From the NCBI GenBank assembly GCA_013867335.1, contig JACEMX010000146.1:1-34454 (forward strand): a stretch of 34,454 nucleotides of DNA. Reading direction: 5' to 3'. This DNA is from Candidatus Nitrosomaritimum aestuariumsis. Lineage in GTDB: Archaea; Thermoproteota; Nitrososphaeria; Nitrososphaerales; Nitrosopumilaceae. The position numbers and the translations under genes were made by a program. Below, piece after piece: positions 17,576 to 26,071 of this stretch. The notes under the pieces are model-generated. The model made no database searches and was not told the DNA's origin. It worked only from the letters and a program-made list of their open reading frames with translations. Position 1 is the first letter of the stretch. Every line of letters starts with the position of its first letter.

Positions 17576-18340
17576 ATGATGAACTATACCAATTTGAGTG
17601 ATATGATGATTTCAGGATGGAATTCTAGATATAATGAAATTCTGAAAGAATTCAAGTACAATAAACGAAAAGATATGGAATCTGCTATTTTATTAGAATC
17701 TATGATTAAAAACCAAAATCAAATAAAAAAAATCAAGCAATTAATTAATAACCAAATAGTTGTTGTGATTGGTTCTGGACCTTCATTATCTTATGCAATT
17801 CCAAAATTAAAACAAATAAAAAAAACCATAACAATTGTTGCAGATTCTGCACTCAAGAAAGTAGTTGAAAATGGAATTAAGCCAGACATTGTTGTAACTG
17901 ATCTTGATGGAGATGAAATGACTTTGAAAAAAATTGGTAAGACAAATGTAGTGTTTGTGGTTCATGCTCATGGAGACAATATTTCAAAACTTGATTTTGT
18001 TGGAAATTTCAAAAATTATTTAGGATCAACTCAAACGAAACCATTTGGAAAAATACAAAATTTTGGAGGATTTACAGATGGAGACAGAGCAGTGTTTCTT
18101 GCAAGTTATTTTAATGCAAAAAAGATTATTCTTTTTGGGATGGATTTTGGGAATAGGATCGGTAAATTTTCATACACCAAGCCATCTGAAAGAAAAATTA
18201 AATTAAAAAAATTAAGAAAAGGGAAATATTTGTTAGAATGGCTTTCAACAAAAACAAAATCTGAATTATTTACTACTTCTCAACCCTTATCTGGTTTCAA
18301 AAAGATCCCTTACAGGAATCTGGATATCATAATTACCTAG
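17576..18340 (+). CDS. mptE: 6-hydroxymethyl-7,8-dihydropterin pyrophosphokinase MptE
   Basis: 254 residues of the DUF115/COG1634 archaeal family that activates hydroxymethyldihydropterin with ATP. Visible motifs are VVVIGSGPSLSYAIPKL, TIVADSALKKVVENGIKPD, VVTDLDGDE and VVHAHGDN, ending with LFGMDFGNRIGKFS. It would make the substrate for the divergently encoded DHPS-like enzyme. Two adjacent ATGs (17576, 17579) are possible starts. No clear TATA box is seen because the 7-nt gap to folP forces any promoter into folP coding sequence. Confidence 0.9.
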   Translation: MMNYTNLSDMMISGWNSRYNEILKEFKYNKRKDMESAILLESMIKNQNQIKKIKQLINNQIVVVIGSGPSLSYAIPKLKQIKKTITIVADSALKKVVENGIKPDIVVTDLDGDEMTLKKIGKTNVVFVVHAHGDNISKLDFVGNFKNYLGSTQTKPFGKIQNFGGFTDGDRAVFLASYFNAKKIILFGMDFGNRIGKFSYTKPSERKIKLKKLRKGKYLLEWLSTKTKSELFTTSQPLSGFKKIPYRNLDIIIT

Positions 18341-18346
18341 AATGCA

Positions 18347-18354
18347 TTTAATAG
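18347..18354 (+). promoter_or_regulatory. TATA box of the coiled-coil gene and guaA
   Basis: TTTAATAG is centred 26-27 nt before ATG 18377. It decides this start over the in-frame TTG at 18365. Confidence 0.5.
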
Positions 18355-18376
18355 CCATATCTACTTGAGTCCAAAC

Positions 18377-18937
18377 ATGAAACCATCAGAGGAGCAAATA
18401 AAAGAGATTGTTAGCTGGCGAGAGGATTTAGTCAAACAGATAGATAAGCATACTCAAGCCATAGAAATCCTACAAAATAGGCTTCAGGTTTTAGATTCTA
18501 TGCTCAAAGAATCCAGTTTTACAAAGGCATCTTCTTTAGGTACATCACAAAAACCCTCAGAAGAAAAACCCATCGCTGGAAAAAAATCAATACCCATTAC
18601 TAGTGGAAATGAGGGTAAAGTTATTGCAAATGCCTTTGTGTCTCCAGAGCAAGTAGAGATAATTTTAGAAAATGATATGAAAATTAATCCAGATATCCCT
18701 CCTTTCAAATCATTCTTTTTAGATAGAATTATTGGAGAAATGAAAAGAAAAGATGTAGCTGATGCAGATAATGGAAAAATTCAAAAAAATTCTATTATTG
18801 ATTATGTAATTAATAAAAATGGTTCAGATATTCGTGAAATAATTATCAAAAACTACAAGGAAAAAGAAAGAGTAAATGAAATAATCAACACTGCTGGTTG
18901 GTCTCTTACACGTATGCTAGAAAATATCAAAAAGTGA
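18377..18937 (+). CDS. Conserved-looking coiled-coil protein upstream of guaA, function unknown
   Basis: About 186 residues. An N-terminal helical, coiled-coil-like segment (EEQIKEIVSWREDLVKQI to LQVLDSMLKES, residues 3-50) precedes a flexible Ser/Lys/Pro linker (about 52-75). A folded C-terminal half follows with the pattern NPDIPPFKSFFLDRIIG and ending INTAGWSLTRMLENIKK. No membrane segment, metal motif or enzyme signature is seen. It lies 4 nt upstream of guaA, so it is probably cotranscribed, but that does not establish a role in GMP synthesis. I do not recognise the family with confidence. Confidence 0.75.
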   Translation: MKPSEEQIKEIVSWREDLVKQIDKHTQAIEILQNRLQVLDSMLKESSFTKASSLGTSQKPSEEKPIAGKKSIPITSGNEGKVIANAFVSPEQVEIILENDMKINPDIPPFKSFFLDRIIGEMKRKDVADADNGKIQKNSIIDYVINKNGSDIREIIIKNYKEKERVNEIINTAGWSLTRMLENIKK

Positions 18938-18941
18938 TTAA

Positions 18942-20465
18942 ATGGATAAAATAGTTGTTTTAGATTTTGGTTCGCAATACAGTCATCTTATCTGTAGAAG
19001 AATACGAGAGTTTTCAGTTTATGCAGAACTTGTTCCATATGATATTTCACTAGAAGAATTAAAAAAACATAATCCAAAGGGAATCATTTTTTCAGGAGGG
19101 CCATCAAGTGTATACAATTCAGATGCTCCAACTCCAGCTGAAGGAATTTTTGACACTAGTTTACCTCTTCTTGGAATTTGTTATGGACATCAGTTAATCG
19201 TAAACAAATATGGTGGAAAAGTAAAACGAGCAAACAAAGAATATGGTTCATCTCTGCTAACAATAGATAACGATAAAGATCTTCTGAGTGGAGTTGGTGA
19301 ATCCGTAAGAGCATGGATGAGTCATGGAGATGAGGCAGAAGAGATTCCTCCTGGTTTTCAAGTGATTGGTCATACTGAAAGTGCAAAGGCTGCTGCAATT
19401 GCTTCGGAGGAAAAATCAATTTATGGAATTCAGTTTCATCCCGAAGTTGTTCACACGGAACAGGGTACAGAGATTCTCAAAAATTTTGTTCTCAAAGTTT
19501 GTGGCGCTAGTCAAGATTGGACTATGGAGGGATTTATCGAAACCGAGGTAGAGAAATTATCAAAAATCCAAGGAAATGTCTTGTGTGGAGTAAGTGGTGG
19601 AATAGATTCTACAGTTGCGGCCTTGCTAATACATAGAGCAATTGGAGATAGGCTAAAGTGTGTTTTTGTAGATAATGGTCTTTTGAGATTAGATGAAGCA
19701 AAAGAAATTGAAGAGATGTTCAAGAATAATTTTAAGGTGAATTTTTCAGCTGTAGATGCGGGAGAAGTTTTTCTAGGTAAACTAAAAGGAATAGAAGATC
19801 CTGAGAAGAAAAGGAAAATTGTTGGTGAAGAGTTTGTTTCAGTTTTTACTGAATTTGCAGAAAAGAATGGCCCATTCAAATGGTTGGCTCAAGGTACTTT
19901 ATACCCAGATGTGATTGAAAGTGGAGTTTCAAAAGGTCCTGCATCAGTCATAAAATCCCATCATAATGTGGGCGGATTACCTGATTGGTTAGATTTAGAG
20001 GTATTAGAACCACTAAAGGAGTTGTACAAAGATGAAGTAAGGGAGATTGCAAAGATTCTAGAAGTTCCTGAGAAATTATTTATGAGACATCCATTCCCTG
20101 GACCAGGTCTTTCTGTAAGAATAATTGGAGAAATTACTCCGAAGAAACTTGAGATTTGTAAATTAGCTAGTAAAATTGTTGAAGAAGAGTTGATGGAAGC
20201 CAATCTCTACCAAAATGTTTGGCAGGCATATGCAGCAGTTGGAGATGATAAAGCAGTCGGAGTAGTAGGAGATGAAAGAAAGTATGGAAATATAGTGATG
20301 ATCAGAGTTGTTGATTCAATTGATGCAATGACTGCAGATTGGACAAGACTTCCACATGGGTTATTGGAAAAAATGAGCAATAGAATAACTAATGAAATTG
20401 AAGATGTGACTTGGGTTACCTATACAATTTCAAGCAAACCTCCAGCTACTATTGAGCCCCAGTAA
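18942..20465 (+). CDS. guaA: GMP synthase (glutamine-hydrolysing), single-chain GuaA
   Basis: 507 residues. It aminates XMP to GMP using glutamine and ATP. An N-terminal class I amidotransferase has Cys80 in LGICYGHQL and the His-Glu pair in QFHPEVVHTE. The ATP pyrophosphatase domain has the PP-loop GVSGGIDSTVAALL. The C-terminal dimerisation domain has HPFPGPGLSVRIIGE and ends with the XMP-binding SSKPPATIEP. Many euryarchaea use two separate subunits; here both are fused, as in bacteria. guaB is encoded nearby on the other strand. Confidence 0.96.
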   Translation: MDKIVVLDFGSQYSHLICRRIREFSVYAELVPYDISLEELKKHNPKGIIFSGGPSSVYNSDAPTPAEGIFDTSLPLLGICYGHQLIVNKYGGKVKRANKEYGSSLLTIDNDKDLLSGVGESVRAWMSHGDEAEEIPPGFQVIGHTESAKAAAIASEEKSIYGIQFHPEVVHTEQGTEILKNFVLKVCGASQDWTMEGFIETEVEKLSKIQGNVLCGVSGGIDSTVAALLIHRAIGDRLKCVFVDNGLLRLDEAKEIEEMFKNNFKVNFSAVDAGEVFLGKLKGIEDPEKKRKIVGEEFVSVFTEFAEKNGPFKWLAQGTLYPDVIESGVSKGPASVIKSHHNVGGLPDWLDLEVLEPLKELYKDEVREIAKILEVPEKLFMRHPFPGPGLSVRIIGEITPKKLEICKLASKIVEEELMEANLYQNVWQAYAAVGDDKAVGVVGDERKYGNIVMIRVVDSIDAMTADWTRLPHGLLEKMSNRITNEIEDVTWVTYTISSKPPATIEPQ

Positions 20466-20498
20466 TTGAAATTAATCTGTGCCTAATTCTAGGTGTGG

Positions 20499-20506
20499 TT
20501 ATTATT
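20499..20506 (+). promoter_or_regulatory. TATA box of the 119-residue protein gene
   Basis: TTATTATT is centred about 26 nt before ATG 20529, consistent with a leaderless transcript. Confidence 0.45.
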
Positions 20507-20528
20507 TGAGTAGAAAAATCATTCCTGT

Positions 20529-20888
20529 ATGGAGTACCAAAAGATCTGTGATGAAATTGTTGATTGTGATGAACATATTCGTTATGTAGGAATTTATGAT
20601 TATGGAGAACTATACGAAAAAACCAAACCAGGAATCACTAATTATCTTACAAGAGAGGAGACAGAAACTTCGTTATCTCAGGCTATTTACAGATGGTCTA
20701 CAAGGAAAAAAACCATCACCAAAATTGGAAAGCCAATTTTTGCAATGGCAAAATATGAAAAAGTATACCGGATTACTCTTCCAGTAGGTGGTGCAGGATT
20801 AATTTTAGTAAGCACGGAATTAACTGCCAATGTAAATGAAATTGTGGATAAAATTTTGAAAATCCAATCAAAGTATTTAGAAAATTAA
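20529..20888 (+). CDS. Small soluble alpha/beta protein, recurrent type in ammonia-oxidising archaea
   Basis: 119 residues with no membrane segment or cysteine cluster. The pattern is an N-terminal helix (YQKICDEIVDCDEHIRYVGI), a glycine/acid-rich turn, a helix (EETETSLSQAIYRWSTRK) and an IAKYEK-like strand region (FAMAKYEKVYRITLPVG), then a final long helix. The layout resembles small roadblock-like or DUF6659-type proteins that I associate from memory with thaumarchaeal genomes, but I cannot confirm the family. It has its own promoter. The role is unknown; a signalling or small-molecule sensing domain is only a guess. Confidence 0.72.
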   Translation: MEYQKICDEIVDCDEHIRYVGIYDYGELYEKTKPGITNYLTREETETSLSQAIYRWSTRKKTITKIGKPIFAMAKYEKVYRITLPVGGAGLILVSTELTANVNEIVDKILKIQSKYLEN

Positions 20889-20909
20889 AATTGATTATTG
20901 TAAAACTAC

Positions 20910-20917
20910 TTTAATAC
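20910..20917 (+). promoter_or_regulatory. TATA box of the PNPOx-like gene
   Basis: TTTAATAC is centred about 25 nt before ATG 20938. Confidence 0.5.
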
Positions 20918-20937
20918 AAATTTGGTTTATAGAAAAC

Positions 20938-21399
20938 ATGGTAAAAATCCCAAGTGAGATTAAAGAGTTTATCGAGGAGCAGGGTATTTTTGTAGTAGGT
21001 ACTACAAGTGGGGGAAATATTGTAAATGTGTCACCAAGAATTTTCTTTAAAATTGAGGAAGAGGTAGTTTACTGGTTAGATTTTTTTAAACATAAATCAT
21101 ACAAAAATTTCAAAGCGAATCCTTGGACCACTCTTGCAGTATTTAACAAAGATAACTTGAAAGGGTATCAATTTCGTGGAACTGTTAGTTTTATCACTGA
21201 TGAACCAACAAAAAATCAAATAAAAAATTCTATAATATCTGAAACTCTTGCAAGATCATCATCTCAGAAAATCAAATCGCTTTCCAATCAAGAAGCTGAA
21301 GTAATTCAATTCGAAGTAAAGGTTTGTTATTCATTAAACCCAGAAGAATACTCAGACATGTCAATCGGATCAGATGTTGATTCCACCCAAATGTTTTGA
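20938..21399 (+). CDS. Pyridoxamine 5'-phosphate oxidase-like FMN-binding split-barrel protein
   Basis: 153 residues. The N-terminal helix EIKEFIEEQG is followed by the split-barrel strands VVGTTSGGNIVNVSPRIFF, VVYWLDFFKHKSYKNFKAN and WTTLAVFNKDNLKGYQFRGT. This pattern is typical of the PNPOx-like superfamily that binds FMN, F420 or heme. It is shorter than true PdxH and lacks its C-terminal signature, so pyridoxal phosphate synthesis is not indicated. It may be a flavin- or F420-dependent reductase; AOA carry F420 enzymes, but the cofactor cannot be read from sequence. Confidence 0.83.
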   Translation: MVKIPSEIKEFIEEQGIFVVGTTSGGNIVNVSPRIFFKIEEEVVYWLDFFKHKSYKNFKANPWTTLAVFNKDNLKGYQFRGTVSFITDEPTKNQIKNSIISETLARSSSQKIKSLSNQEAEVIQFEVKVCYSLNPEEYSDMSIGSDVDSTQMF

Positions 21400-21408
21400 T
21401 AGTAATCT

Positions 21409-21416
21409 AATAAATA
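21409..21416 (+). promoter_or_regulatory. TATA box of the DUF2024-like gene
   Basis: AATAAATA is centred about 27 nt before ATG 21440 and supports that start over an upstream in-frame one at 21374. Confidence 0.5.
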
Positions 21417-21439
21417 ATCAAAAATTTTTCAAATTCAAT

Positions 21440-21700
21440 ATGGATTTTCATGTGTTTGATACCTATGTTAAAGCAAAAGATGGGCATACTATGCACTTTG
21501 ATGTGATTACTGACAATAAAGAAATTGAAAGGGCAATAGAGTATGCAAAAAAATGGCTTTCTTCAATAGGCGAAAATGATGCAAAGGTAACGCTAGAAGA
21601 ATGCAGATTTTGTCATTCTCAGTCAGTACCTGAAGAAATTGAGATTGAGATTATGACTGATGGATATTATATTTCTAAAATGGAAGGATGTCCAGAGTAA
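21440..21700 (+). CDS. DUF2024 family protein
   Basis: 86 residues starting MDFHVFDTYVKAKDGHTMHF, the start typical of this small alpha/beta family, which is also about 85 residues in bacteria. Other family features are AIEYAKKWLSSIGE, the EECRFCHSQ motif with a Cys-x2-Cys-His group, and the C-terminal ISKMEGCP. The conserved Cys/His residues could bind a metal, but the biochemical role of the family is not known. An in-frame start at 21374 would overlap the preceding gene and add 22 unlikely residues, so I chose ATG 21440. Confidence 0.86.
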   Translation: MDFHVFDTYVKAKDGHTMHFDVITDNKEIERAIEYAKKWLSSIGENDAKVTLEECRFCHSQSVPEEIEIEIMTDGYYISKMEGCPE

Positions 21701-21701
21701 T

Positions 21702-22565
21702 CTAATTTAGCAAAGCAGCCCCAAATACTCCTGCCGAATCTCCAAGACTGTTTTTCAAGATTGGAGTGTCAACTAGATCGCTGAATACTTTTTTGTATAC
21801 ATTTTTGATCCCATCCGTATAAAGAAAATCAATATTGGATAATCCTCCTCCCATAACAATAACATCAGGATCTAAGATATCTATTACATTTGCAAGACTT
21901 GTTCCAAAATTATCCAAAAAATTTTCTTTCCATTGTACAAATTTAGGATCCTTGGAATTTACTATATTAGGTAAGGATTCTTTTGTTCCAGTTAATGTCT
22001 CCCAATTTTTTTCAAGAGCAGGTCCGCTGATGTAGGTTTCCACGCATCCTTTTTTGCCGCAATAACATTGGTTTCCATTTTTGTATAAGGTGTGATGGCC
22101 CCATTCTCCCGCAATGTTTGTTCTACCATGATGAATTTTACCATCAATAACAATTCCTCCACCTACACCTGTTCCCATAATTACACCAAAAACTACTGAA
22201 TGGTTTTTTGCACAACCCATATTTGCCTCGGATATTGCAAAACAATTTGCATCATTTTCCATCATAATTTTTTGTTTAAGATTTTCTTCAAGATCCTCTT
22301 TCAAAGGCATACCTATCAGACATTGAGTATTGCTATTTTTTAACAAGCCCGTTTTTTTTGATATTGCACCAGGGGTACAGATACCAACAGTAAAATCATT
22401 GATGTTTTGTGAAAGTCCATTTACTAAAGAAGAGATTTGATTTATTATTTCTCGATAATTTTCTTTTGGTGTTGGAACTCTAACACGCTTAATAGTACTT
22501 AGAGTATCATCAAGAAGTATTCCTTCAATTTTAGTTCCACCGAGGTCGATTCCTATTTTATACAC
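21702..22565 (-). CDS. ROK-family sugar kinase (glucokinase-like)
   Basis: About 287 residues. The N-terminal phosphate-binding loop is YKIGIDLGGTKIEGI, and the second nucleotide motif is GVIMGTGVGGGIVIDG. The ROK zinc site is seen as HHTLYKNGNQCYCGKKGCVE, with His and three Cys. The catalytic Asp is in MENDANCFA. The family phosphorylates hexoses such as glucose, N-acetylglucosamine or N-acetylmannosamine with ATP; the substrate is not resolved. GTG 22565 is the best start because a TATA-like box is centred about 27 nt upstream; a TTG at 22583 is in frame. Its 3' end is 1 nt from the DUF2024-like gene. Confidence 0.88.
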   Translation of the reverse strand: MYKIGIDLGGTKIEGILLDDTLSTIKRVRVPTPKENYREIINQISSLVNGLSQNINDFTVGICTPGAISKKTGLLKNSNTQCLIGMPLKEDLEENLKQKIMMENDANCFAISEANMGCAKNHSVVFGVIMGTGVGGGIVIDGKIHHGRTNIAGEWGHHTLYKNGNQCYCGKKGCVETYISGPALEKNWETLTGTKESLPNIVNSKDPKFVQWKENFLDNFGTSLANVIDILDPDVIVMGGGLSNIDFLYTDGIKNVYKKVFSDLVDTPILKNSLGDSAGVFGAALLN

Positions 22566-22588
22566 AAAGCATCTAATGAGCAAGAACG

Positions 22589-22596
22589 GTTAAGTT
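22589..22596 (-). promoter_or_regulatory. TATA-like element of the ROK kinase gene
   Basis: AACTTAAC on the minus strand is centred about 27 nt before GTG 22565. Confidence 0.4.
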
Positions 22597-22610
22597 TTCA
22601 GGAAAAATTT

Positions 22611-24224
22611 CTAGTGTCCTGGCATTCCACCAGGTGCACCTGAACTTGCAATTACATCATCGATTCTAAGAATCATGCAAGCTGCCTCAGTTGCAGATTT
22701 TATGATTTGTTCTTTTACTGCAATTGGTTCTACTACATCAATTGATAACATATCTGCAATCCTTGTATTTTTAGCATCAATTCCGGTCCATTTTCTACCT
22801 TGGCTTTGTTTTGCCCTGAGTTTTGCCATTGTATCAATTGGATCCATGCCTGCATTTTCAGCAATTGTTAAAGGAATTATCTCAAGAGCTTCTGCGTATT
22901 TTTTAATTGCAAGTTGTTCTCTGCCATCAAAGTTATCAGCCCAATCTTTTAGAAGTGATGCAGCATAAGATTCTGGTGCTCCACCACCTGCAACAATTTC
23001 AGGTTTTTCAATTACATCCTTTACTACCATAAGAGAGTCATGAATTGAACGGTCAACCTCATCAATTACTCTCTGAGAACCACCTCTGATTAACATTGTA
23101 ACAGATTGAGGGTTTCTACAGCCTTCAATGAAGACCCATTTGTCAGATTCTACTTTCTTTTGATGGACTAGATTTGCAGCTCCAAGATCTTTTTCTGTAA
23201 GATCTTCAAGATTTGCTGAAACACGGCCGCCTGTTGCTTTTCCAAGTTTTATCATGTCGCTTTCTTTGACACGACGAACGGCCAAAATTCCATATTTAGC
23301 AAGATAGTGTTGAGCAATATCATCAATGCCCTTTTGACAAATTAAGACATTACATCCAATGTCATGGAGTTTGTCAACCATTGTTTTTAGCATTCTATTT
23401 TCTTCTTCTAGGAACATCTGCATTTGTGTTGGATCTGAAATTCTAATTTCAGAACTCATTTCAGTTTTTTCAATTTCGAGAGCAGTGTTTAGAAGAGCAA
23501 TTTTTGCATTTTCAATACGAGTTGGCATACCGCTGTGGACTATTTCTTTGTCCAGAACTATACCTTTTACAATTTGTGTGTCTTGTATAGAACCACCTGT
23601 TTTCTTTTCTACTTTGATATTATCAAGATCTACACTGTAATTATCGCCTTTCTTTGTAGCAATATTTAGGATAGAATCAACAACTACTTTAGATAAGGTA
23701 TCACTGTCTTCAGAAATTAATTTTGATTCCATACTGGTTACTGCAATTTTTAATAATGATTCTTTATCGTCAGGTTTGATTTTCTTTGCCATTTCTGAGT
23801 AAATTTCTAATGTTTTTTCTGATGCTGCTTGATAACCATCGACTATTACTGAGGCATGAACATCTTTTTTCAAAAGATCCTCTGCCTTTGCCAAAAGAGT
23901 TCCTCCAAAAACTACTGATGAAGTAGTTCCATCTCCAACTTCATTATCAACGGTTTTTGATATTTCAACCATCATTTTTGCGGCTGGATGCTGGACATCG
24001 ATTTCTTTCAAAATTGTTGCACCATCATTGGTAATTGTAACATCTCCTAACGAATCAACTAGCATTTTATCTAGACCACGTGGACCGAGGCTGCTTTTAA
24101 CCAAATTTGCTACCAATTTTGCGGCTGCAATATTGTTTTGTTGAGCATCTTTACCTTTTTGTTGTAATGCACTCTCTTTTAGAACTAATACAGGTCCATT
24201 TGGTCCTTGTTGAATTGATGCCAT
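22611..24224 (-). CDS. Thermosome (group II chaperonin) subunit
   Basis: 537 residues. It is an ATP-driven protein-folding subunit that forms double rings in the cytoplasm. Typical motifs are [49 protein letters not shown] with the nucleotide-contact residues, VAGGGAPE and [14 protein letters not shown]. The C-terminus is the usual Gly-Met-rich tail (GGMPGH). The length is normal. AOA genomes often have two subunit genes; only one is in this window, so alpha/beta assignment is not made. Confidence 0.96.
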   Translation of the reverse strand: MASIQQGPNGPVLVLKESALQQKGKDAQQNNIAAAKLVANLVKSSLGPRGLDKMLVDSLGDVTITNDGATILKEIDVQHPAAKMMVEISKTVDNEVGDGTTSSVVFGGTLLAKAEDLLKKDVHASVIVDGYQAASEKTLEIYSEMAKKIKPDDKESLLKIAVTSMESKLISEDSDTLSKVVVDSILNIATKKGDNYSVDLDNIKVEKKTGGSIQDTQIVKGIVLDKEIVHSGMPTRIENAKIALLNTALEIEKTEMSSEIRISDPTQMQMFLEEENRMLKTMVDKLHDIGCNVLICQKGIDDIAQHYLAKYGILAVRRVKESDMIKLGKATGGRVSANLEDLTEKDLGAANLVHQKKVESDKWVFIEGCRNPQSVTMLIRGGSQRVIDEVDRSIHDSLMVVKDVIEKPEIVAGGGAPESYAASLLKDWADNFDGREQLAIKKYAEALEIIPLTIAENAGMDPIDTMAKLRAKQSQGRKWTGIDAKNTRIADMLSIDVVEPIAVKEQIIKSATEAACMILRIDDVIASSGAPGGMPGH

Positions 24225-24236
24225 TAAGATTCAGCT

Positions 24237-24254
24237 TCAATCCCCTGAATCCCC
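24237..24254 (-). repeat. Tandem 9-nt direct repeat in the thermosome promoter region
   Basis: On the minus strand the sequence reads GGGGATTCA then GGGGATTGA, two head-to-tail copies with one mismatch. It lies between the TATA element and the ATG, at or before the expected transcription start. The position is suitable for an operator. Confidence 0.5.
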
Positions 24255-24255
24255 C

Positions 24256-24267
24256 TTTTTAATATTA
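24256..24267 (-). promoter_or_regulatory. Putative thermosome promoter
   Basis: TAATATTAAAAA on the minus strand lies 32-43 nt before ATG 24224, which implies a short leader of about 10 nt rather than a leaderless transcript. It lies just upstream of the gene, against the end of the upstream ade-like gene. Confidence 0.5.
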
Positions 24268-24268
24268 C

Positions 24269-26032
24269 TTAGATGATCGGGTTGATGTATGCTCTTTTTT
24301 TGACATCAATGATTCCTCTTGAAAGAATTCTGACAGAAGGTAAGGCCAAAAATGGTAGAAACAAAGGAATTAGATGTGGCCTTGAGAATTTACATCCAGA
24401 ATCAACTATACTATTATTGACATTCTCAAAATTTGATGAAACCTTTTCAAAAGAATCAGTCGAGACGATTCCTGCAAAAGGTAATGGTAGTAGAGCATCT
24501 GTTTTTCCAGAACTTACCACGACTAAACCACCCTGAGTTTTTCGTAATGTGTTTGCGGCTAGAGCCATATCAGAATCATTTGAGCCAATAACAATCAAAT
24601 CATTTTCATGAAAACTCCAAGTTGAAGCAAAGGCACCAATATTGGCTCCAAAATTCTCTAAAAATCCCACAACATGATTTTTGGTTCCGTGAATTCTATC
24701 AAACGCTGCTACTTTCCATACATCCTTGTCAAGAGAGGAATTTACTTTACCTTCAGATACCTCTAATTCAGAAGTACCAAGTTTGGTGATAATTTCAGTC
24801 TGCATAAATATTGTATTTACATTAACTTGCTTCTTTTTTGATTTAATTTCAAAATCACTACTTGAAAATTTTTTAGTTTTTACAGTATTTTTAATCCATG
24901 CAGGGATAGTTTTCTTTCTGAGAGGTGCCACAATGCTTCCATTTGAAGCGACTAATTTTCCTCCAACAAAAACTTTTGATGGCTTTACATTCTTTAAATC
25001 ATCAAAAATGAGAATATCTGCAAGCTTTCCAGGTGCAAGTCCTCCCAGATCTTTTCCCATCTTATAATAATCAAAACAATTTCTGGAAGCCATTGTTATA
25101 GCATCAATAGGTTCCAGTCCAAGTTTTACTGATTCTCTAATACAATGATCAATGTGTCCATATTTTGTAATGTCTAGTGGATCAAGACCATCAGAGCAAA
25201 ACATTAACCGGTCTAGATAGATTTTGTTTGACAATACGCTTGGAATGATATCTTTCAGATCACGTCTGATAGAACCTTCTCTAATCATTATCCACATTCC
25301 TAATCTCAATCTATCTAATACTTGATCATAGTTTGTAGGTTCATGGCAAGATAAAATCCCAGATGAAACATACGCGTTTAATTTTTTTTCACTTGCTCCT
25401 GCAGTATGACCATTTATGATGCAATCATTATCAATCATAGAAGAAATAGATTTCATTGTTTTAGGGTCCCGTAATGTTACCTTGGTCCAAGAAAAAACTT
25501 CTCCAAGACCTAAAACATTTGGGTGCTTAATTGCAGATTTTTCTTGAGTTAGTGATAGAGTTTTACTGTTGCTGAATTTTCTATCAACTGGAAGTCCGCC
25601 AGGAACTACCTGAAAAATTCTTATCGGTAGATTTTCTCCAAGTTTGAGAAATTCTTGGAATCCCTTGTATCCTGCTGCACTTACAATATCAATAGGATCA
25701 GAAAACAAAGATGTAACTCCACAAAGAAGAGATTTTTTTGCAAGTTCAGAGGGCAGAACAAACTGATCAATGTGAACATGAGGATCAGCAAATCCTGGAC
25801 TCACGTACTTTTCTTTTACATCAATAACTGCAGTTTTTGGACCAATTGTATGACTGGCGTCGGGACCAACATATGCAATTCTATCACCTATAATCGAAAT
25901 CTGTGTTTTTGGAATAATTTCTCTAGTGTAAACAGATACCAAAGAGCAGTTTTTTAAAACGAGATCGGCTTTTTTGTCTCCCATTGCTACAGAATTCAAT
26001 GAATTGATTGATTTTGATAGGCTGCTAGTCAC
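24269..26032 (-). CDS. ade: Adenine deaminase homologue with divergent active-site motifs
   Basis: 587 residues, full length. Amidohydrolase features are the metal-binding HVHI in SPGFADPHVHIDQ, GLGEVFSW, NGHTAGASEKKLNAY, LRLGMWIMIREGSIRRDL and LGGLAPGKLADILIFDDL. The C-terminal domain typical of Ade (GGLVVVSSGK, LPFLALPSVRILSRGIID) is also present. Several positions differ from canonical Ade: HIDQ for HIES, CHEP for DHEC, SDGLDP for a DD-HP motif, and WSFHEND for the AHDSHN motif. It may deaminate adenine to hypoxanthine or act on a related base. GTG 26032 has a well-placed TATA box; ATG 25984 is an alternative start. Confidence 0.85.
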   Translation of the reverse strand: MTSSLSKSINSLNSVAMGDKKADLVLKNCSLVSVYTREIIPKTQISIIGDRIAYVGPDASHTIGPKTAVIDVKEKYVSPGFADPHVHIDQFVLPSELAKKSLLCGVTSLFSDPIDIVSAAGYKGFQEFLKLGENLPIRIFQVVPGGLPVDRKFSNSKTLSLTQEKSAIKHPNVLGLGEVFSWTKVTLRDPKTMKSISSMIDNDCIINGHTAGASEKKLNAYVSSGILSCHEPTNYDQVLDRLRLGMWIMIREGSIRRDLKDIIPSVLSNKIYLDRLMFCSDGLDPLDITKYGHIDHCIRESVKLGLEPIDAITMASRNCFDYYKMGKDLGGLAPGKLADILIFDDLKNVKPSKVFVGGKLVASNGSIVAPLRKKTIPAWIKNTVKTKKFSSSDFEIKSKKKQVNVNTIFMQTEIITKLGTSELEVSEGKVNSSLDKDVWKVAAFDRIHGTKNHVVGFLENFGANIGAFASTWSFHENDLIVIGSNDSDMALAANTLRKTQGGLVVVSSGKTDALLPLPFAGIVSTDSFEKVSSNFENVNNSIVDSGCKFSRPHLIPLFLPFLALPSVRILSRGIIDVKKRAYINPII

Positions 26033-26054
26033 ATATTTTTTTGGGCTTTGCGCC

Positions 26055-26062
26055 TATTATAG
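26055..26062 (-). promoter_or_regulatory. TATA box of the ade-like gene
   Basis: CTATAATA on the minus strand is centred about 26 nt before GTG 26032, deciding that start. It lies in a 69-bp divergent intergenic region shared with rpl44e. Confidence 0.55.
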
Positions 26063-26071
26063 ATTCAATGC

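Noticed and set aside
19511-19879. 122-residue open frame on the minus strand within guaA
   Set aside because: Antisense to the conserved PP-loop domain of GuaA, a compositional artefact of AT-rich codon use.
21374-21439. Longer start for the DUF2024-like protein
   Set aside because: The extra residues are not family-like and overlap the previous gene; a TATA box fits ATG 21440.
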